Source of the DNA: Gymnodinialimonas sp. 57CJ19 | GTDB lineage: Bacteria > Pseudomonadota > Alphaproteobacteria > Rhodobacterales > Rhodobacteraceae | Length of the DNA stretch: 64,000 nt | Direction of reading: 5' to 3' | NCBI RefSeq assembly: GCF_038396845.1 | Contig: NZ_CP151587.1 | Span: 2,578,001 to 2,642,000 of the forward strand | Shown: piece after piece, positions 34,209 to 43,749 of the stretch | Layout: every line of letters starts with the position of its first letter | Position numbering within the stretch: the first letter of the stretch is position 1 | The notes under the pieces: generated by a model | Database searches by the model: none | Seen by the model: the letters and a program-made list of their open reading frames with translations, nothing else | What the model was told of the DNA's origin: nothing | Position numbers and translations under genes: made by a program

Positions 34209-34444
34209 CACTCCGGCGCCTTGGTTGTCAGGGCCAGCGCGTGCAATTCGCCCGCTGTACCGTCCATTTTGCCTTTTAGCGCAGCATAAACAGCGCGTTG
34301 TTGTTGGACGCGGTTCTTGCCGCGAAAGCTTTCGTCCACGACCATTGCGGCCATATGAACGCCGTCATTGCCCGAGACTTCAATCTTCGCATCGGGAAAA
34401 GTCTCGCGCAGGAGCGCTTCGATTTCAGAGGCTTGCATCGGCAT
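34208..34444 (-). CDS. bolA: BolA-like protein
   Basis: 78 residues: EALLRETFPDAKIEVSGNDGVHMAAMVVDESFRGKNRVQQQRAVYAAL, with the class II helix-turn features FRGKNRVQQQR and a final HALAL. The conserved His in HALAL is a cluster ligand in BolA-glutaredoxin heterodimers. ATG 34444 is preceded by AAGGA. The neighbouring monothiol glutaredoxin is its usual partner. Confidence 0.93.
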   Translation of the reverse strand: MPMQASEIEALLRETFPDAKIEVSGNDGVHMAAMVVDESFRGKNRVQQQRAVYAALKGKMDGTAGELHALALTTKAPE

Positions 34445-34477
34445 GATCAAATCCTTGGTTGTCGGGATAAAATGTAG

Positions 34478-34495
34478 GGCGGGGCTGGCCCCGCC
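34478..34495 (-). terminator. Hairpin after purL
   Basis: GGCGGGGC-TG-GCCCCGCC, two perfect 8-base arms with a 2-base centre, followed on the minus strand by ACATTTTA. It lies 10 bases beyond the purL stop and before bolA. As a terminator it is modest. Confidence 0.5.
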
Positions 34496-34504
34496 GCAAC
34501 CATG

Positions 34505-36664
34505 TCACGCAAAGGTTTGGGCAAAGGTGCTCATATAGGCCTCGGACAATTCGGCCAAAGGCGCATCCGAGCTGCCGATCCGCACCAAATCTCCGCCGAC
34601 TTTGCCCACTGTGGACAGCGGCACGCCCGCTTGACCCGCCGCTACCATCAGCGCCTCCGCCTTATCAAAGGAGGTGGCGATCAGATAGCGGGCCTGGTCC
34701 TCGCCAAACAATGTCGCCGTGTCGGCCACATCCAGGGTCACGCCACATTCTGCGGCATGGGCAATCTCAAAGGCTGCCACAGCCAGACCGCCATCGGACA
34801 GGTCGGTGCAGGCGCCGATCCATTCCCGGTTGTCGCGGATGAAATCGCCGTTGCGCTTTTCGGCCTCCAGATCAACATGGGGGGCGTCGCCATCTTCGCG
34901 GTTGAACACCTCGGCCAGCAGGGCGGATTGCCCCAGATGCCCTTCGGTTTCCCCCACCAACATCAGCAAATGCCCCTCGCGGGCGACACCTGCGATGAGA
35001 TCATGAATATGATCGAGGAGGCCCACGGCCCCAATTGTCGGCGTGGGCAGAATGCCCGTGCCGTCGGTCTCGTTATAAAGCGACACGTTGCCAGACACGA
35101 TCGGCGTATCCAGCGCCAGACAGGCCGCGCCGATGCCCTGAATAGCCCCCACAAACTGCCCCATGATTTCGGGCTTCTCGGGATTGCCGAAGTTCATGTT
35201 GTCGGTCGTGGCGAGCGGCTTGGCCCCCACGGCGGTCAGGTTGCGGTAGGCTTCCGCCACCGCCTGCTTGCCGCCCTCAACCGGGTTGGCCTTCACGTAG
35301 CGCGGTGTCACGTCCGAGGTGAAGGCCAGCGCCTTGTCGGTGCCATGCACCCGCACAACCCCTGCGCCCAGGCCCGGCGACACGACCGTGTCGCCCATCA
35401 CTTGGTGGTCATACTGCTGATACACCCATTGGCGCGAGCAATAGTTGGGCGAGGACAACAACGCGCGCAGCGCGTCGATGGGGTCCACTTCCGGCACGGG
35501 GTCCATCTCGGGCGCGGGCTCAGTCGGCACCCAGGGGCGGTCGTATTCCGGCGCGGTAGAGGCCAGCTTGGACAGCGGCAGATCGGCTTTGACCTCTCCG
35601 TTGTGCATGATCAGGAAGCGGTCCTCTGCAATCGTCTCTCCGACGATGGCGAAATCGAGGTCCCATTTCTCGAACACCGCGCGGGCCTCGGCCTCTAGCT
35701 CGGGCTTCAGCACCATCAGCATCCGCTCTTGGGATTCCGAAAGCATCATCTCGTAGGCCGTCATAGCTTCTTCGCGCTGCGGCACGTCCTCCAATGTGAG
35801 GCGGACCCCAAGGCCGCCCTTGTCCCCCATTTCCACGGCGGAACAGGTCAGGCCCGCCGCGCCCATATCCTGAATCGAGATCACGGCGCCGGTCGCCATC
35901 AGCTCCAGCGTGGCCTCCATCAGGCGTTTCTCGGTGAAAGGGTCACCCACTTGAACGGTGGGGCGCTTTTCTTCGATGGTATCGTCGAACTCGGCCGAGG
36001 CCATCGTCGCCCCGCCGACGCCGTCACGGCCGGTTTTTGCGCCCAGATAGACAACAGGCATCCCCACGCCCGAGGCGGCAGAGTAGAAAATCTTGTCGGT
36101 GTCCGCCAAGCCCGCCGCGAAGGCGTTGACCAGGCAGTTGCCGTTATAGGCCGCGTGGAAACGCACCTCGCCGCCAACCGTTGGCACGCCAAAGCAATTG
36201 CCGTAGCCGCCGACGCCTTCCACCACACCGTGCACCAGCTGGCGTGTCTTGGGGTGAGACGTTTCGCCAAATGACAGCGCGTTCATCGCCGCAATGGGGC
36301 GCGCGCCCATGGTGAAGACGTCGCGCAAGATGCCGCCCACACCTGTCGCTGCGCCCTGATAGGGCTCGATATACGAGGGGTGGTTGTGGCTTTCCATTTT
36401 GAAAACAACACATTGACCGTCGCCAATGTCCACGATGCCCGCGTTTTCGCCGGGGCCGCAAACAACTTGCGGGCCCTCTGTCGGCAGGGTGCGCAACCAT
36501 TTTTTCGAAGATTTGTAGGAACAATGCTCGTTCCACATGGCCGAGAAAATGCCCATCTCGGTATAATTCGGCGCGCGTCCGAGAATATTGTTTACCTCGG
36601 CGTATTCGTCGTCGGTAAAGCCGTGGGCGGCGATCACATCGGGTGTGATGGCAGGATCGGTCAT
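34505..36664 (-). CDS. purL: Phosphoribosylformylglycinamidine synthase subunit PurL
   Basis: 719 residues, the size of the small PurL that works with separate PurS and Pur[34 protein letters not shown] [34 protein letters not shown] [13 protein letters not shown] and VGGEVRF are family signatures. It makes FGAM in purine synthesis using ammonia from PurQ. It is followed by bolA and grxD, an arrangement common in alphaproteobacteria. purS and purQ are not in this window. Confidence 0.96.
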   Translation of the reverse strand: MTDPAITPDVIAAHGFTDDEYAEVNNILGRAPNYTEMGIFSAMWNEHCSYKSSKKWLRTLPTEGPQVVCGPGENAGIVDIGDGQCVVFKMESHNHPSYIEPYQGAATGVGGILRDVFTMGARPIAAMNALSFGETSHPKTRQLVHGVVEGVGGYGNCFGVPTVGGEVRFHAAYNGNCLVNAFAAGLADTDKIFYSAASGVGMPVVYLGAKTGRDGVGGATMASAEFDDTIEEKRPTVQVGDPFTEKRLMEATLELMATGAVISIQDMGAAGLTCSAVEMGDKGGLGVRLTLEDVPQREEAMTAYEMMLSESQERMLMVLKPELEAEARAVFEKWDLDFAIVGETIAEDRFLIMHNGEVKADLPLSKLASTAPEYDRPWVPTEPAPEMDPVPEVDPIDALRALLSSPNYCSRQWVYQQYDHQVMGDTVVSPGLGAGVVRVHGTDKALAFTSDVTPRYVKANPVEGGKQAVAEAYRNLTAVGAKPLATTDNMNFGNPEKPEIMGQFVGAIQGIGAACLALDTPIVSGNVSLYNETDGTGILPTPTIGAVGLLDHIHDLIAGVAREGHLLMLVGETEGHLGQSALLAEVFNREDGDAPHVDLEAEKRNGDFIRDNREWIGACTDLSDGGLAVAAFEIAHAAECGVTLDVADTATLFGEDQARYLIATSFDKAEALMVAAGQAGVPLSTVGKVGGDLVRIGSSDAPLAELSEAYMSTFAQTFA

Positions 36665-36801
36665 TCATATTCCCCAGATTTGCGCAGTTCAGGCCCCAAG
36701 GCCCATATTCTGGGGGTTCTATAAGCGCCCTAGGCGCGGGGGGGAAGCCTCACACCATGTCGCATGGGCGGTTGTGCCTTTGGAGCACGGGGAGGGGCGC
36801 A

Positions 36802-37284
36802 TCAAAGGGCGCGCTGGAAGATCAGGGCGGTGGGGGCGTCAAAACCGGGGTGGGTAAAGGTGCCCGATCGGGTGAAGCCCATGGCGGTGTAAATGGCGTG
36901 GTTTTCCACCAGTTGCACACGGGCATAAAGTTGCAGCGTGGCGAAACCCTTGGCGTGGGCGTGGGCAGCGGCGGTATCAACCAAAACACGGGCCAGCCCC
37001 TGTTTGCGCTGGTTCGGAGCCACGGCGATCTTGCCCACTTCATAAACCGTCCCCTCGCCATGACCAAACAGACATGCCACGGGGGCCACGCCGTTGCAGA
37101 TGCAGAAGAAATCCTCATCCGCCATTTTCTGCGCCACATCCGTTAAGCTCATCGAGGTGAGAGAGGAGGGCGGATCAATCCGGTCTGCCATGGGCGCGAA
37201 GCAGGTGTTCAAGAAATCATGAACCGCCTCGGGCGCGGGGCCGTGGTGAGGATTGAACTGAGTTTCGAAATTTGTCATGGCCAT
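36802..37284 (-). CDS. GNAT family N-acetyltransferase
   Basis: About 160 residues. EVGKIAVAPNQRKQGLARVLVDTAAAHAHAKGFATLQLYARVQLVENHAIYTAMGF carries the acetyl-CoA loop (Q/RxxGxA) and the final YxxxGF helix of GNAT enzymes. The substrate is unknown. The start is uncertain between ATG 37284 and 37278; both have weak ribosome sites. It is monocistronic, and a small RNA candidate with its own terminator lies just upstream. Confidence 0.85.
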   Translation of the reverse strand: MAMTNFETQFNPHHGPAPEAVHDFLNTCFAPMADRIDPPSSLTSMSLTDVAQKMADEDFFCICNGVAPVACLFGHGEGTVYEVGKIAVAPNQRKQGLARVLVDTAAAHAHAKGFATLQLYARVQLVENHAIYTAMGFTRSGTFTHPGFDAPTALIFQRAL

Positions 37285-37318
37285 GTCACTTCGGAATTTT
37301 AGCCGATGGGTATAGGCC

Positions 37319-37394
37319 AAAAAAAAGGCCGAGACGAATCTCGGCCGAAGTCCAACAGGGAGGTATTGGAGGACCGCTAGGCGGCGTCTCCAAT
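37319..37394 (-). ncRNA. CcsR/'cuckoo'-like small RNA candidate B
   Basis: On the minus strand: an arm ATTGGAG (37394-37388) that can pair with CTCCAAT (37371-37365), then a stem TCCAA/TTGGA (37370-37351) whose loop reads TACCTCCCTG. The terminator stem GGCCGAGA-TTCG-TCTCGGCC (37346-37327) follows, with a UUCG tetraloop and eight T (37326-37319). The two upstream hairpins share the strand TCCAAT and exclude each other. A CCUCCC loop next to an intrinsic terminator matches candidate A and the CcsR/cuckoo family. It lies about 115 bases downstream of the LysR gene on the same strand, so it could be processed from that transcript or have its own promoter. Confidence 0.62.
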
Positions 37395-37511
37395 AAATAA
37401 TGTTTTATTAATCAAACCGCCTTTAATCAAGGCAAACTAAGGTTTTGCGGTGCAAACCCGCTATGCCTGTGGCGCATAGCACACAACCAAATACGACCCT
37501 TTGCACAGATT

Positions 37512-38426
37512 TTACGCACCCGGCGAAGCTTCGGCCTCTCTCTGGCGGCGCCGGTAGGCGATAACCTCTTCGCTGACGAAGTCGCGGAACACTTCAATCC
37601 GGCGCGATTGGCGCAACTCTTCGGGGTACGCGAGAAACACCGGTACTTCGGCTGATTCCACCTCGGGCAGGACACGGACGAGGTCAGGAAAATCCTGGGT
37701 GAGATAGTCGGGCAGAACGCCGATACCCAGATCATGGATCACCGCCTGCAAAACACCGAAATAGTTATTCACAGACAGCGTTGATCCTACGTCATAGCTC
37801 ATCAATTCGCGCACCAGAATTGCACCGGCGCTAACCTGCGCGGCAGAGGCGTTTTGAGAGATCAAACGGTGTTTTCCCAAATCCCGAATGCTGGCCGGCA
37901 TTCCATGGGCTTCGATATAAGAGGGCGTCGCATAAAGGCGCATATTGATCGTCATCAAACGCCGGCGGATCAAATCCGCTTGCGAGGGTTCCTTCATCCG
38001 AATGGCAACGTCCGCCTCTCGCATGGGCAAATCAAGCAGGCGTTCTTCCAGCATCAGGTCGATCTTCAGATCGGGGTATTTTTCGTACAAGGCGGGCAGG
38101 CGGGGGGCCAACCAGAGCGAACCGAAGCCGATGGTGGTTGTAACGCGCAATTCGCCAAACACTTCCTCTTCACTGTCGCGAATACGCGCAGAGGCCGCAT
38201 CGAGGCGCTTGGTCATGTGTCGGGTTGCATCATAAAGAAGCTCCCCCTGTTCGGTCAGGATCAGGCCGCGGGCGTGGCGGTGAAACAGGGTCGTGTCCAA
38301 CCCTTCTTCCAACGCGCGGATTTGGCGTGACACGGCGGATTGAGACAAGTGCAACGTATCGCCCGCGTGGGTCAGCGACCCCGCAGAAGCAACCGCATGA
38401 AAGATGCGTAGTTTATCCCAATCCAT
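37512..38426 (-). CDS. LysR family transcriptional regulator
   Basis: 304 residues. Winged HTH at 1-60 (LRIFHAVASAGSLTHAGDTLHLSQSAVSRQIRALEE), then a periplasmic-binding-like effector domain. It is divergent from the indolepyruvate ferredoxin oxidoreductase gene, so it probably controls that gene and itself. An inverted repeat between the two starts is a candidate binding site. The effector is unknown; an aromatic 2-oxoacid or amino acid is plausible. Confidence 0.9.
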   Translation of the reverse strand: MDWDKLRIFHAVASAGSLTHAGDTLHLSQSAVSRQIRALEEGLDTTLFHRHARGLILTEQGELLYDATRHMTKRLDAASARIRDSEEEVFGELRVTTTIGFGSLWLAPRLPALYEKYPDLKIDLMLEERLLDLPMREADVAIRMKEPSQADLIRRRLMTINMRLYATPSYIEAHGMPASIRDLGKHRLISQNASAAQVSAGAILVRELMSYDVGSTLSVNNYFGVLQAVIHDLGIGVLPDYLTQDFPDLVRVLPEVESAEVPVFLAYPEELRQSRRIEVFRDFVSEEVIAYRRRQREAEASPGA

Positions 38427-38441
38427 TTTTTCCGGCCTTCT

Positions 38442-38504
38442 TGACGTTTGCGCTAACGTAAGGGGCTATGCTTCATGCGCAACGGAAATTCTAGTGAAAC
38501 ATAG
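38442..38504 (+). promoter_or_regulatory. Candidate LysR site and promoter of the divergent region
   Basis: TTGACG (38442-38447) followed 18-19 bases later by CTATGC/TATGCT could be -35/-10 boxes for the oxidoreductase gene. The -10 area overlaps the left arm of the inverted repeat CTATGCTTCA (38466-38475)/TGAAACATAG (38495-38504), 9 of 10 matched. This overlap is typical of LysR-controlled promoters. It is read by eye only. Confidence 0.4.
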
Positions 38505-38622
38505 TTGAACTTGAGTTAATGGCGGATTCACAACAGTGGACAGGTCAGCCTTTATGACCTATAAGGGTGCCAGAAACTCTTTCGAGCCTGAGAAGCGCTC
38601 GTTCGGCGCACGGGAGGTCCCT

Positions 38623-41600
38623 ATGGGAGTGCAACAAGTCTCGCTTAACGACAAATTTGATCTGTCGAAGTCTCAGGTATTGCTGAACGGCACCCAGGCG
38701 ATGGTGCGCCTGATGCTGATGCAGAAGGAACGCGACCGGGCCGCCGGGTTGAATACGGCGGGCTTCGTCAGCGGCTATCGCGGCTCCCCCGTGGGTGGGG
38801 TGGATCTGCAAATGACGCGGTCGGAAAAGGTGCTGAGCGCCAACGACGTCACCTTCAAGCCGGGCCTGAACGAAGACCTTGCCGCCACCGCCCATTGGGG
38901 CGCGCAAACCGCAGAGCTGCGCGGCGAGGGCAAGTTCGATGGTGTCTTTGGCCTTTGGTACGGCAAAGGCCCCGGCGTGGACCGTACCGGCGACGTAATG
39001 CGCCACGCCAATATGGCGGGCACTTCGAAGCATGGCGGCGTCATCATGGCGATGGGTGATGACCACATCGGCGAAAGCTCGACCGTGTGTCACCAATCCG
39101 ATTGGGCGATGGTGGATGTGCATATGCCCGTCCTGAACCCTGCGGGTGTGCAGGAAATTCTGGACTACGGCATCTATGCCTATGCACTCAGCCGCTATGC
39201 GGGCGTTTGGGTGGGCCTCAAGTGCGTGAAAGATAACGTCGAGGCCACGGCGGTCGTCGATGGACGGCCCGATCGGATGCAGTTTGTAGAGCCTGATTTC
39301 GAGATGCCTGAGGGCGGGTTGAACATTCGCCTTGGGGATCATTGGATTCCGCAAGAAGAACGGCTTCTGGAACACAAACGCCACGCGGCAGAGGCCTTTG
39401 CCCACGCCAACAAGATCGACAAGCGCGTCCACGGGCGCGCGGGGGCGAAGATTGGCTTTGTGGCCGCCGGTAAGAACTGGCTCGATCTGATTTCTTCGAT
39501 GGAGGCGCTTGGGATTGACGATGCGGCTGCCGAGGCGATGGGGATCACCACCTATAAGGTCGGCCAAGTCTGGCCGCTGGATATGCGTGGGTTCCACGAT
39601 TGGGCCGATGGGCTCGACCTGATCGTTGTGATCGAGGAAAAGCGCAAACTGATCGAAGTGCAGGTGAAAGAGGCGATCTTCGACGATCGCCGGGGGCGCC
39701 GCGTTTACGGCTACAAGGACGGCAAGGGCAACACGCTGTTCCCCACCCATTTCGCGCTGGACCCGGCCGATATCGCCGTCAAACTGGGCGAGATCCTGAT
39801 CGACGAAGGCTGCGCCACGGACCGCGTGCGGGCGGGCATGGCGACGGTGGAAGAGGCACGCCGCGCGTCCAATGCGCCGGATTTGGCGAAGCGGACGCCT
39901 TGGTTCTGCTCGGGCTGCCCGCACAACTCCTCCACCAAAGTGCCCGAGGGCTCGCGCGCGGGGGCGGGGATCGGCTGCCACTTCATGGCCAAATGGATGG
40001 ACCGAGAGACCGAAGCCTACACCCACATGGGCGGCGAAGGGGTGAACTGGTTGGGCGAAAGCCTGTTCTCGACCCGTGAACATATGTTCCAGAACCTGGG
40101 CGAAGGCACCTACAACCACTCGGGCGTATTGGCGATCCGGGCGGCTTTGGCGGCGGGCACCAACATCACCTACAAGATCCTGTTCAACGACGCCGTCGCC
40201 ATGACCGGCGGGCAGGATAATGAGGGCGATCTGGACCCGGCCCGCATCGCCCATGAGATCAAGGCCATGGGCGTGGAAAACATCGCGCTGGTCTATGACG
40301 CCAAGGAAGAGATTGATTTCGCGGCGTTCCCCAAGGGCCTGGCCCGGTTCGAGCGGGCCGATCTGATGAAAGTGCAAGAGGAATTCCGCCACCACAAAGG
40401 CGTGTCGGCGATCATCTATGTGCAGACCTGTGCTGCCGAAAAGCGCCGCCGCCGCAAGCGTGGCACCTTCCCCGATATCGACAAGCGCGTGTTCATCAAC
40501 ACCGATGTCTGCGAGGGCTGCGGCGATTGCGGGGTGCAGTCGAACTGCGTCTCTATCGTGCCGGTGGAAACGGAACTGGGCCGAAAACGGGCGATCGACC
40601 AATCCACCTGCAACAAGGACTTCTCCTGTGTAAATGGCTTCTGCCCGTCGTTTGTGACTTTGGAAGGGGCGGCAATCCGCAAGGAAGCCTCGGCCTCGGT
40701 TGATCTGACGGGGCTGCCTGACCCAGAGCTGCCCGAGATCAACGGCACCCACAATATGCTGGTGACCGGCGTGGGCGGCACGGGCGTTGTGACCATCGGG
40801 GCGGTGATGGCGCAGGCCGCGCAGTTGGACGGCAAAGGCGTGGGCATGATCGAGATGGCGGGGCTGGCCCAGAAGGGCGGCGCTGTGGCGATCCACCTGC
40901 GGCTGGCCAATCGGCCTGAGGATATCTCGGCCATTCGCGTCGGCGCAGGCGAAGCCGATGCGGTGATTGGCGGCGATCTGGTGGTCACAGGCGGGGCCAA
41001 AACGCTGGCTCAGATGAAAACGGGCCGGACGGGGGCGGTGGTGAACAGCCACGAGATCACCACCGGAGATTTCACCCTGAACACCGAATTCACCATTCCC
41101 GGCAAAGACCTGGAAGTGGCCCTTCAGGCGCGCTTGCGTGAAAAGCTGGTGTTGTTTGATGCCACTGAACTGGCCCGGGTTTTGCTGGGGGATTCGATTT
41201 TCTCCAACATGATGACCTTCGGCGCGGCTTGGCAGGCGGGGATTGTGCCCCTGAGCCTTGATGCGATCATGACCGCGATCACCATGAACGGTGCAGCGGT
41301 TGAGGCCAACAAACAAGCCTTTGAAATGGGCCGTTGGGCGGCTGTGAACCCTGACAAGGTGCAGGGGTTGATTGCGCCCAATGTCGTTGCTCTGCCGAAA
41401 ACCCTGGAAGAGAAGATCAGCTACAGAGAGAGCCATCTGGTGGCCTATCAGAACAAGCGTCTGGCCAGGCGGTTCCGCAAATTGGCGGATACCGTAGAGG
41501 ACCGCCGCCTGAAGGAAGCGGTGGCGAAGGGCTACCATAAGCTATTGGCCTATAAGGATGAATACGAGGTCGCCCGTCTGCACTTGGAGACAGAAGCCAA

Positions 41601-42024
41601 GGCCCGCGAAACCCTGACGGGGGATTTCAAGATGACTTATCATCTGGCCCCGCCGATGCTGCCGGGGCGCGATAGCGCTGGCAGGCCGAAAAAGCGCAAC
41701 TTTGGCCCTTGGGTCGGCGGTGTCTACAAGCTTCTGGCGAAAATGAAGGGTCTGCGCGGCACGCCGCTGGATGTGTTCGGCTATGCCGCCGAGCGGCGAA
41801 GGGAGCGCCAGCTTATCAAGCAATATGAGGCGGATATGGCGGCATGGTTGCCCAAGGCGAGCGCTGCCAAGATGGATGCGCTGGTGGCCTTGGCGGAGTT
41901 GCCATTGTCCATCCGTGGTTTTGGTCCGGTCAAGGACAAGAATGCCGAGAAGGCTGGAAAGCGACGGGAAGAGTTGCTGGTGGCGCTATCGGACACGGGC
42001 GGGCACGCGCGCGCGGCGGAATAA
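38623..42024 (+). CDS. Indolepyruvate ferredoxin oxidoreductase, fused alpha-beta type
   Basis: 1133 residues. TPP- and iron-sulfur-dependent enzyme that decarboxylates aryl (and perhaps branched) 2-oxoacids to acyl-CoA. N-terminal pyruvate-oxidoreductase-like part (RGSPVGGVDLQM), a TPP-binding region with FCSGCPHNSSTKVPEGSRAG, a two-cluster ferredoxin-like segment at about 629-672 with CEGCGDCGVQSNC and CNKDFSCVNGFC, and a C-terminal gamma domain (TGVGGTGVVTIGAV). The start at 38623 has GGGAGG upstream. It is divergent from LysR. With the liv transporter in the same window it fits amino acid catabolism. Confidence 0.93.
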   Translation: MGVQQVSLNDKFDLSKSQVLLNGTQAMVRLMLMQKERDRAAGLNTAGFVSGYRGSPVGGVDLQMTRSEKVLSANDVTFKPGLNEDLAATAHWGAQTAELRGEGKFDGVFGLWYGKGPGVDRTGDVMRHANMAGTSKHGGVIMAMGDDHIGESSTVCHQSDWAMVDVHMPVLNPAGVQEILDYGIYAYALSRYAGVWVGLKCVKDNVEATAVVDGRPDRMQFVEPDFEMPEGGLNIRLGDHWIPQEERLLEHKRHAAEAFAHANKIDKRVHGRAGAKIGFVAAGKNWLDLISSMEALGIDDAAAEAMGITTYKVGQVWPLDMRGFHDWADGLDLIVVIEEKRKLIEVQVKEAIFDDRRGRRVYGYKDGKGNTLFPTHFALDPADIAVKLGEILIDEGCATDRVRAGMATVEEARRASNAPDLAKRTPWFCSGCPHNSSTKVPEGSRAGAGIGCHFMAKWMDRETEAYTHMGGEGVNWLGESLFSTREHMFQNLGEGTYNHSGVLAIRAALAAGTNITYKILFNDAVAMTGGQDNEGDLDPARIAHEIKAMGVENIALVYDAKEEIDFAAFPKGLARFERADLMKVQEEFRHHKGVSAIIYVQTCAAEKRRRRKRGTFPDIDKRVFINTDVCEGCGDCGVQSNCVSIVPVETELGRKRAIDQSTCNKDFSCVNGFCPSFVTLEGAAIRKEASASVDLTGLPDPELPEINGTHNMLVTGVGGTGVVTIGAVMAQAAQLDGKGVGMIEMAGLAQKGGAVAIHLRLANRPEDISAIRVGAGEADAVIGGDLVVTGGAKTLAQMKTGRTGAVVNSHEITTGDFTLNTEFTIPGKDLEVALQARLREKLVLFDATELARVLLGDSIFSNMMTFGAAWQAGIVPLSLDAIMTAITMNGAAVEANKQAFEMGRWAAVNPDKVQGLIAPNVVALPKTLEEKISYRESHLVAYQNKRLARRFRKLADTVEDRRLKEAVAKGYHKLLAYKDEYEVARLHLETEAKARETLTGDFKMTYHLAPPMLPGRDSAGRPKKRNFGPWVGGVYKLLAKMKGLRGTPLDVFGYAAERRRERQLIKQYEADMAAWLPKASAAKMDALVALAELPLSIRGFGPVKDKNAEKAGKRREELLVALSDTGGHARAAE

Positions 42025-42200
42025 GCGGCTACTCCTCGGCCAAGGCCTCCTCGCAGGTGTTGTGCGGGCGTTTTGGTCGAGGGGGTGCTCTGCGCGGCAA
42101 GTGGTGTGCAGCGATATTTTTGAAAAGGTGAAGGGCAAGAGGGGGTTTTCACCCTAAGCCCTGTGGGATAGGCGCGAGGGGGAGAGAACCTGGAGGGCCT

Positions 42201-43025
42201 ATGCCGGAACTTGCTGAATTTTTGCCGATGTTGGCGCTGATCCTGGCGATCGGCGCATTGGCCGGTGTGATTGCGGGTCTGTTGGGGGTCGGCGGCGGCA
42301 TCGTGCTGGTGCCGGCGTTTTTCTTTGCGTTTGAGGGGCTTGGCTATGGTCCTGACGGGTTGATGCAGATTTGCCTGGCGACGTCATTGGCGACAATTGT
42401 GGTGACGTCGGTGCGTTCGGTCTTGGGCCACCACAAGCGCGGCGCGGTGGATTGGAACATTCTGAAAGCATGGGGCCCCGGCATTGCTGTGGGGGCCGCA
42501 TTGGGCGTTGTGGCGGCCAGCGGGCTGCGCAACGAGGTCTTGATGGCGATCTTCGGCGTGCTTGGGTTGGCGGTTGGGCTGTACATGGCCTTTGGCCGGG
42601 CCGAGTGGCGCTTGGGCGCGCAGATGCCGGGGCGGGCGGGGACCATTGCGACCTCTCCGGTCATCGGGTTTCTATCGGTGTTGATGGGGATTGGCGGCGG
42701 ATCGTTCGGGGTGCCGATGATGACGCTTTATGGTGTGCCGATCCACCGGGCGGTGGCCACGGCGGCGGGCTTTGGCGTGATTATCGCGGTGCCAGCGGTC
42801 ATTGGCTTTCTGCTGACACCGGGAGAGGCGGCGGGACGTCCGCCGTTCACCGTGGGGCAGGTCAATATCGTGGCCTTTGTGTCGGTTGTGGCCATGACGC
42901 TGATCACCGCGCCGTTGGGAGTGAAGCTGGCCCATGCGATGGACCCCAAGCCCCTGAAGCGGGTCTTTGCGGTGTTCATCATGGTGATGGCCCTGAACAT
43001 GCTGCGCAAGGCGCTTGGGTTCTAG
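42201..43025 (+). CDS. TauE/SafE (TSUP) family membrane transporter
   Basis: 274 residues with about eight membrane segments in two repeats. AGVIAGLLGVGGGIVLVPAFF and the second LSVLMGIGGGSFGVPMMTLYG are the TSUP double signature. Members export sulfite or sulfoacetate or move other organosulfur anions; the substrate here is unknown. It is convergent with the DUF1289 gene with a 4-base overlap. Confidence 0.9.
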   Translation: MPELAEFLPMLALILAIGALAGVIAGLLGVGGGIVLVPAFFFAFEGLGYGPDGLMQICLATSLATIVVTSVRSVLGHHKRGAVDWNILKAWGPGIAVGAALGVVAASGLRNEVLMAIFGVLGLAVGLYMAFGRAEWRLGAQMPGRAGTIATSPVIGFLSVLMGIGGGSFGVPMMTLYGVPIHRAVATAAGFGVIIAVPAVIGFLLTPGEAAGRPPFTVGQVNIVAFVSVVAMTLITAPLGVKLAHAMDPKPLKRVFAVFIMVMALNMLRKALGF

Positions 43026-43267
43026 GAATTGCCTGTGTTGCGGGCCAATCGGGCGGCGCGGCCACCGCGGCGCACCGAGAGTTTGGACTGACGCGCGGGC
43101 AGGGCGGCGATCACCTCGGCGCGCGCCTCATCGGTGAGACGGCTCCATTGGGTGATCTCGTCGATGGTACGCAGGCAGCCGGTGCAAAGCCGCGCCTCGC
43201 GGTGGATTACGCAGATGTTGACGCAGGGCGATTGCACCTCGTCACGTTTCCAAACCTTGTCGCTCAT
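43022..43267 (-). CDS. DUF1289 domain-containing protein
   Basis: 81 residues: SPCVNICVIHREARLCTGCLRTIDEITQW, with four cysteines that probably bind a metal or cluster, then a basic tail. The family is common in proteobacteria and of unknown function. Its ATG overlaps the ruvX stop (ATGA), placing it in the ccmI-ruvX-DUF1289 run. Confidence 0.9.
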   Translation of the reverse strand: MSDKVWKRDEVQSPCVNICVIHREARLCTGCLRTIDEITQWSRLTDEARAEVIAALPARQSKLSVRRGGRAARLARNTGNS

Positions 43268-43749
43268 ATCCCGGCCCTCAGGTGACGCATGCGATCCAGC
43301 GCCCCTTGCAGGATATAGCTGGCGGCGACGGCGTCGATCACCTCGGAGCGACGTTTGCGGGTCGTATCCGCCTCGATCAAGGCGCGTTCAGCGGCAACGG
43401 TGCTGAGGCGTTCATCCCAGAAGGTGATCGGAAGCTCGGCAAAGTCTGGACGGCGCGACAGGTTGAGGGCGAAGGCACGGGTGGCCTGCGCCCTTGGGCC
43501 TTCGGAGCCATCCATATTGCGGGGCAGGCCCAGAACGATGCCGCAAATCTCGTGCTTGGCGATCAGCGCGGCCAAGGCATCGGCATCGACGCCAAACTTT
43601 TTGCGCTTCACGGTTTCCAAGGCGCTGGCCGACGTCAGCAGGCGATCGGAAAGGGCCACGCCGATGGTCTTGGTCCCCAGATCAAGGCCCATGAGCCCGC
43701 GCATCGGCGGCAGGAGCGGGACGAGGTCAGAGAGCTCGGGGTAGATCAT
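43264..43749 (-). CDS. ruvX: Holliday junction resolvase-like protein RuvX (YqgF)
   Basis: 161 residues of the RNase H-like fold: GLDLGTKTIGVALSD near 20-34, IVLGLPRNMDGSEG, WDERLSTVAAERAL and DAVAASYILQ. The family acts in 16S rRNA end processing or antitermination. The first 16 residues precede the usual start and include a second Met in PPMRGLMGLD. It overlaps ccmI by 4 bases upstream and DUF1289 downstream. Confidence 0.93.
   Translation of the reverse strand: MIYPELSDLVPLLPPMRGLMGLDLGTKTIGVALSDRLLTSASALETVKRKKFGVDADALAALIAKHEICGIVLGLPRNMDGSEGPRAQATRAFALNLSRRPDFAELPITFWDERLSTVAAERALIEADTTRKRRSEVIDAVAASYILQGALDRMRHLRAGI

Noticed and set aside
38545..41538. Long minus-strand open frame (997 codons) opposite the indolepyruvate oxidoreductase
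   Set aside because: It mirrors a GC-rich gene and shows no domain, ribosome site or operon logic. The same holds for the large antisense frames at 45003-47210 and 59698-62634.
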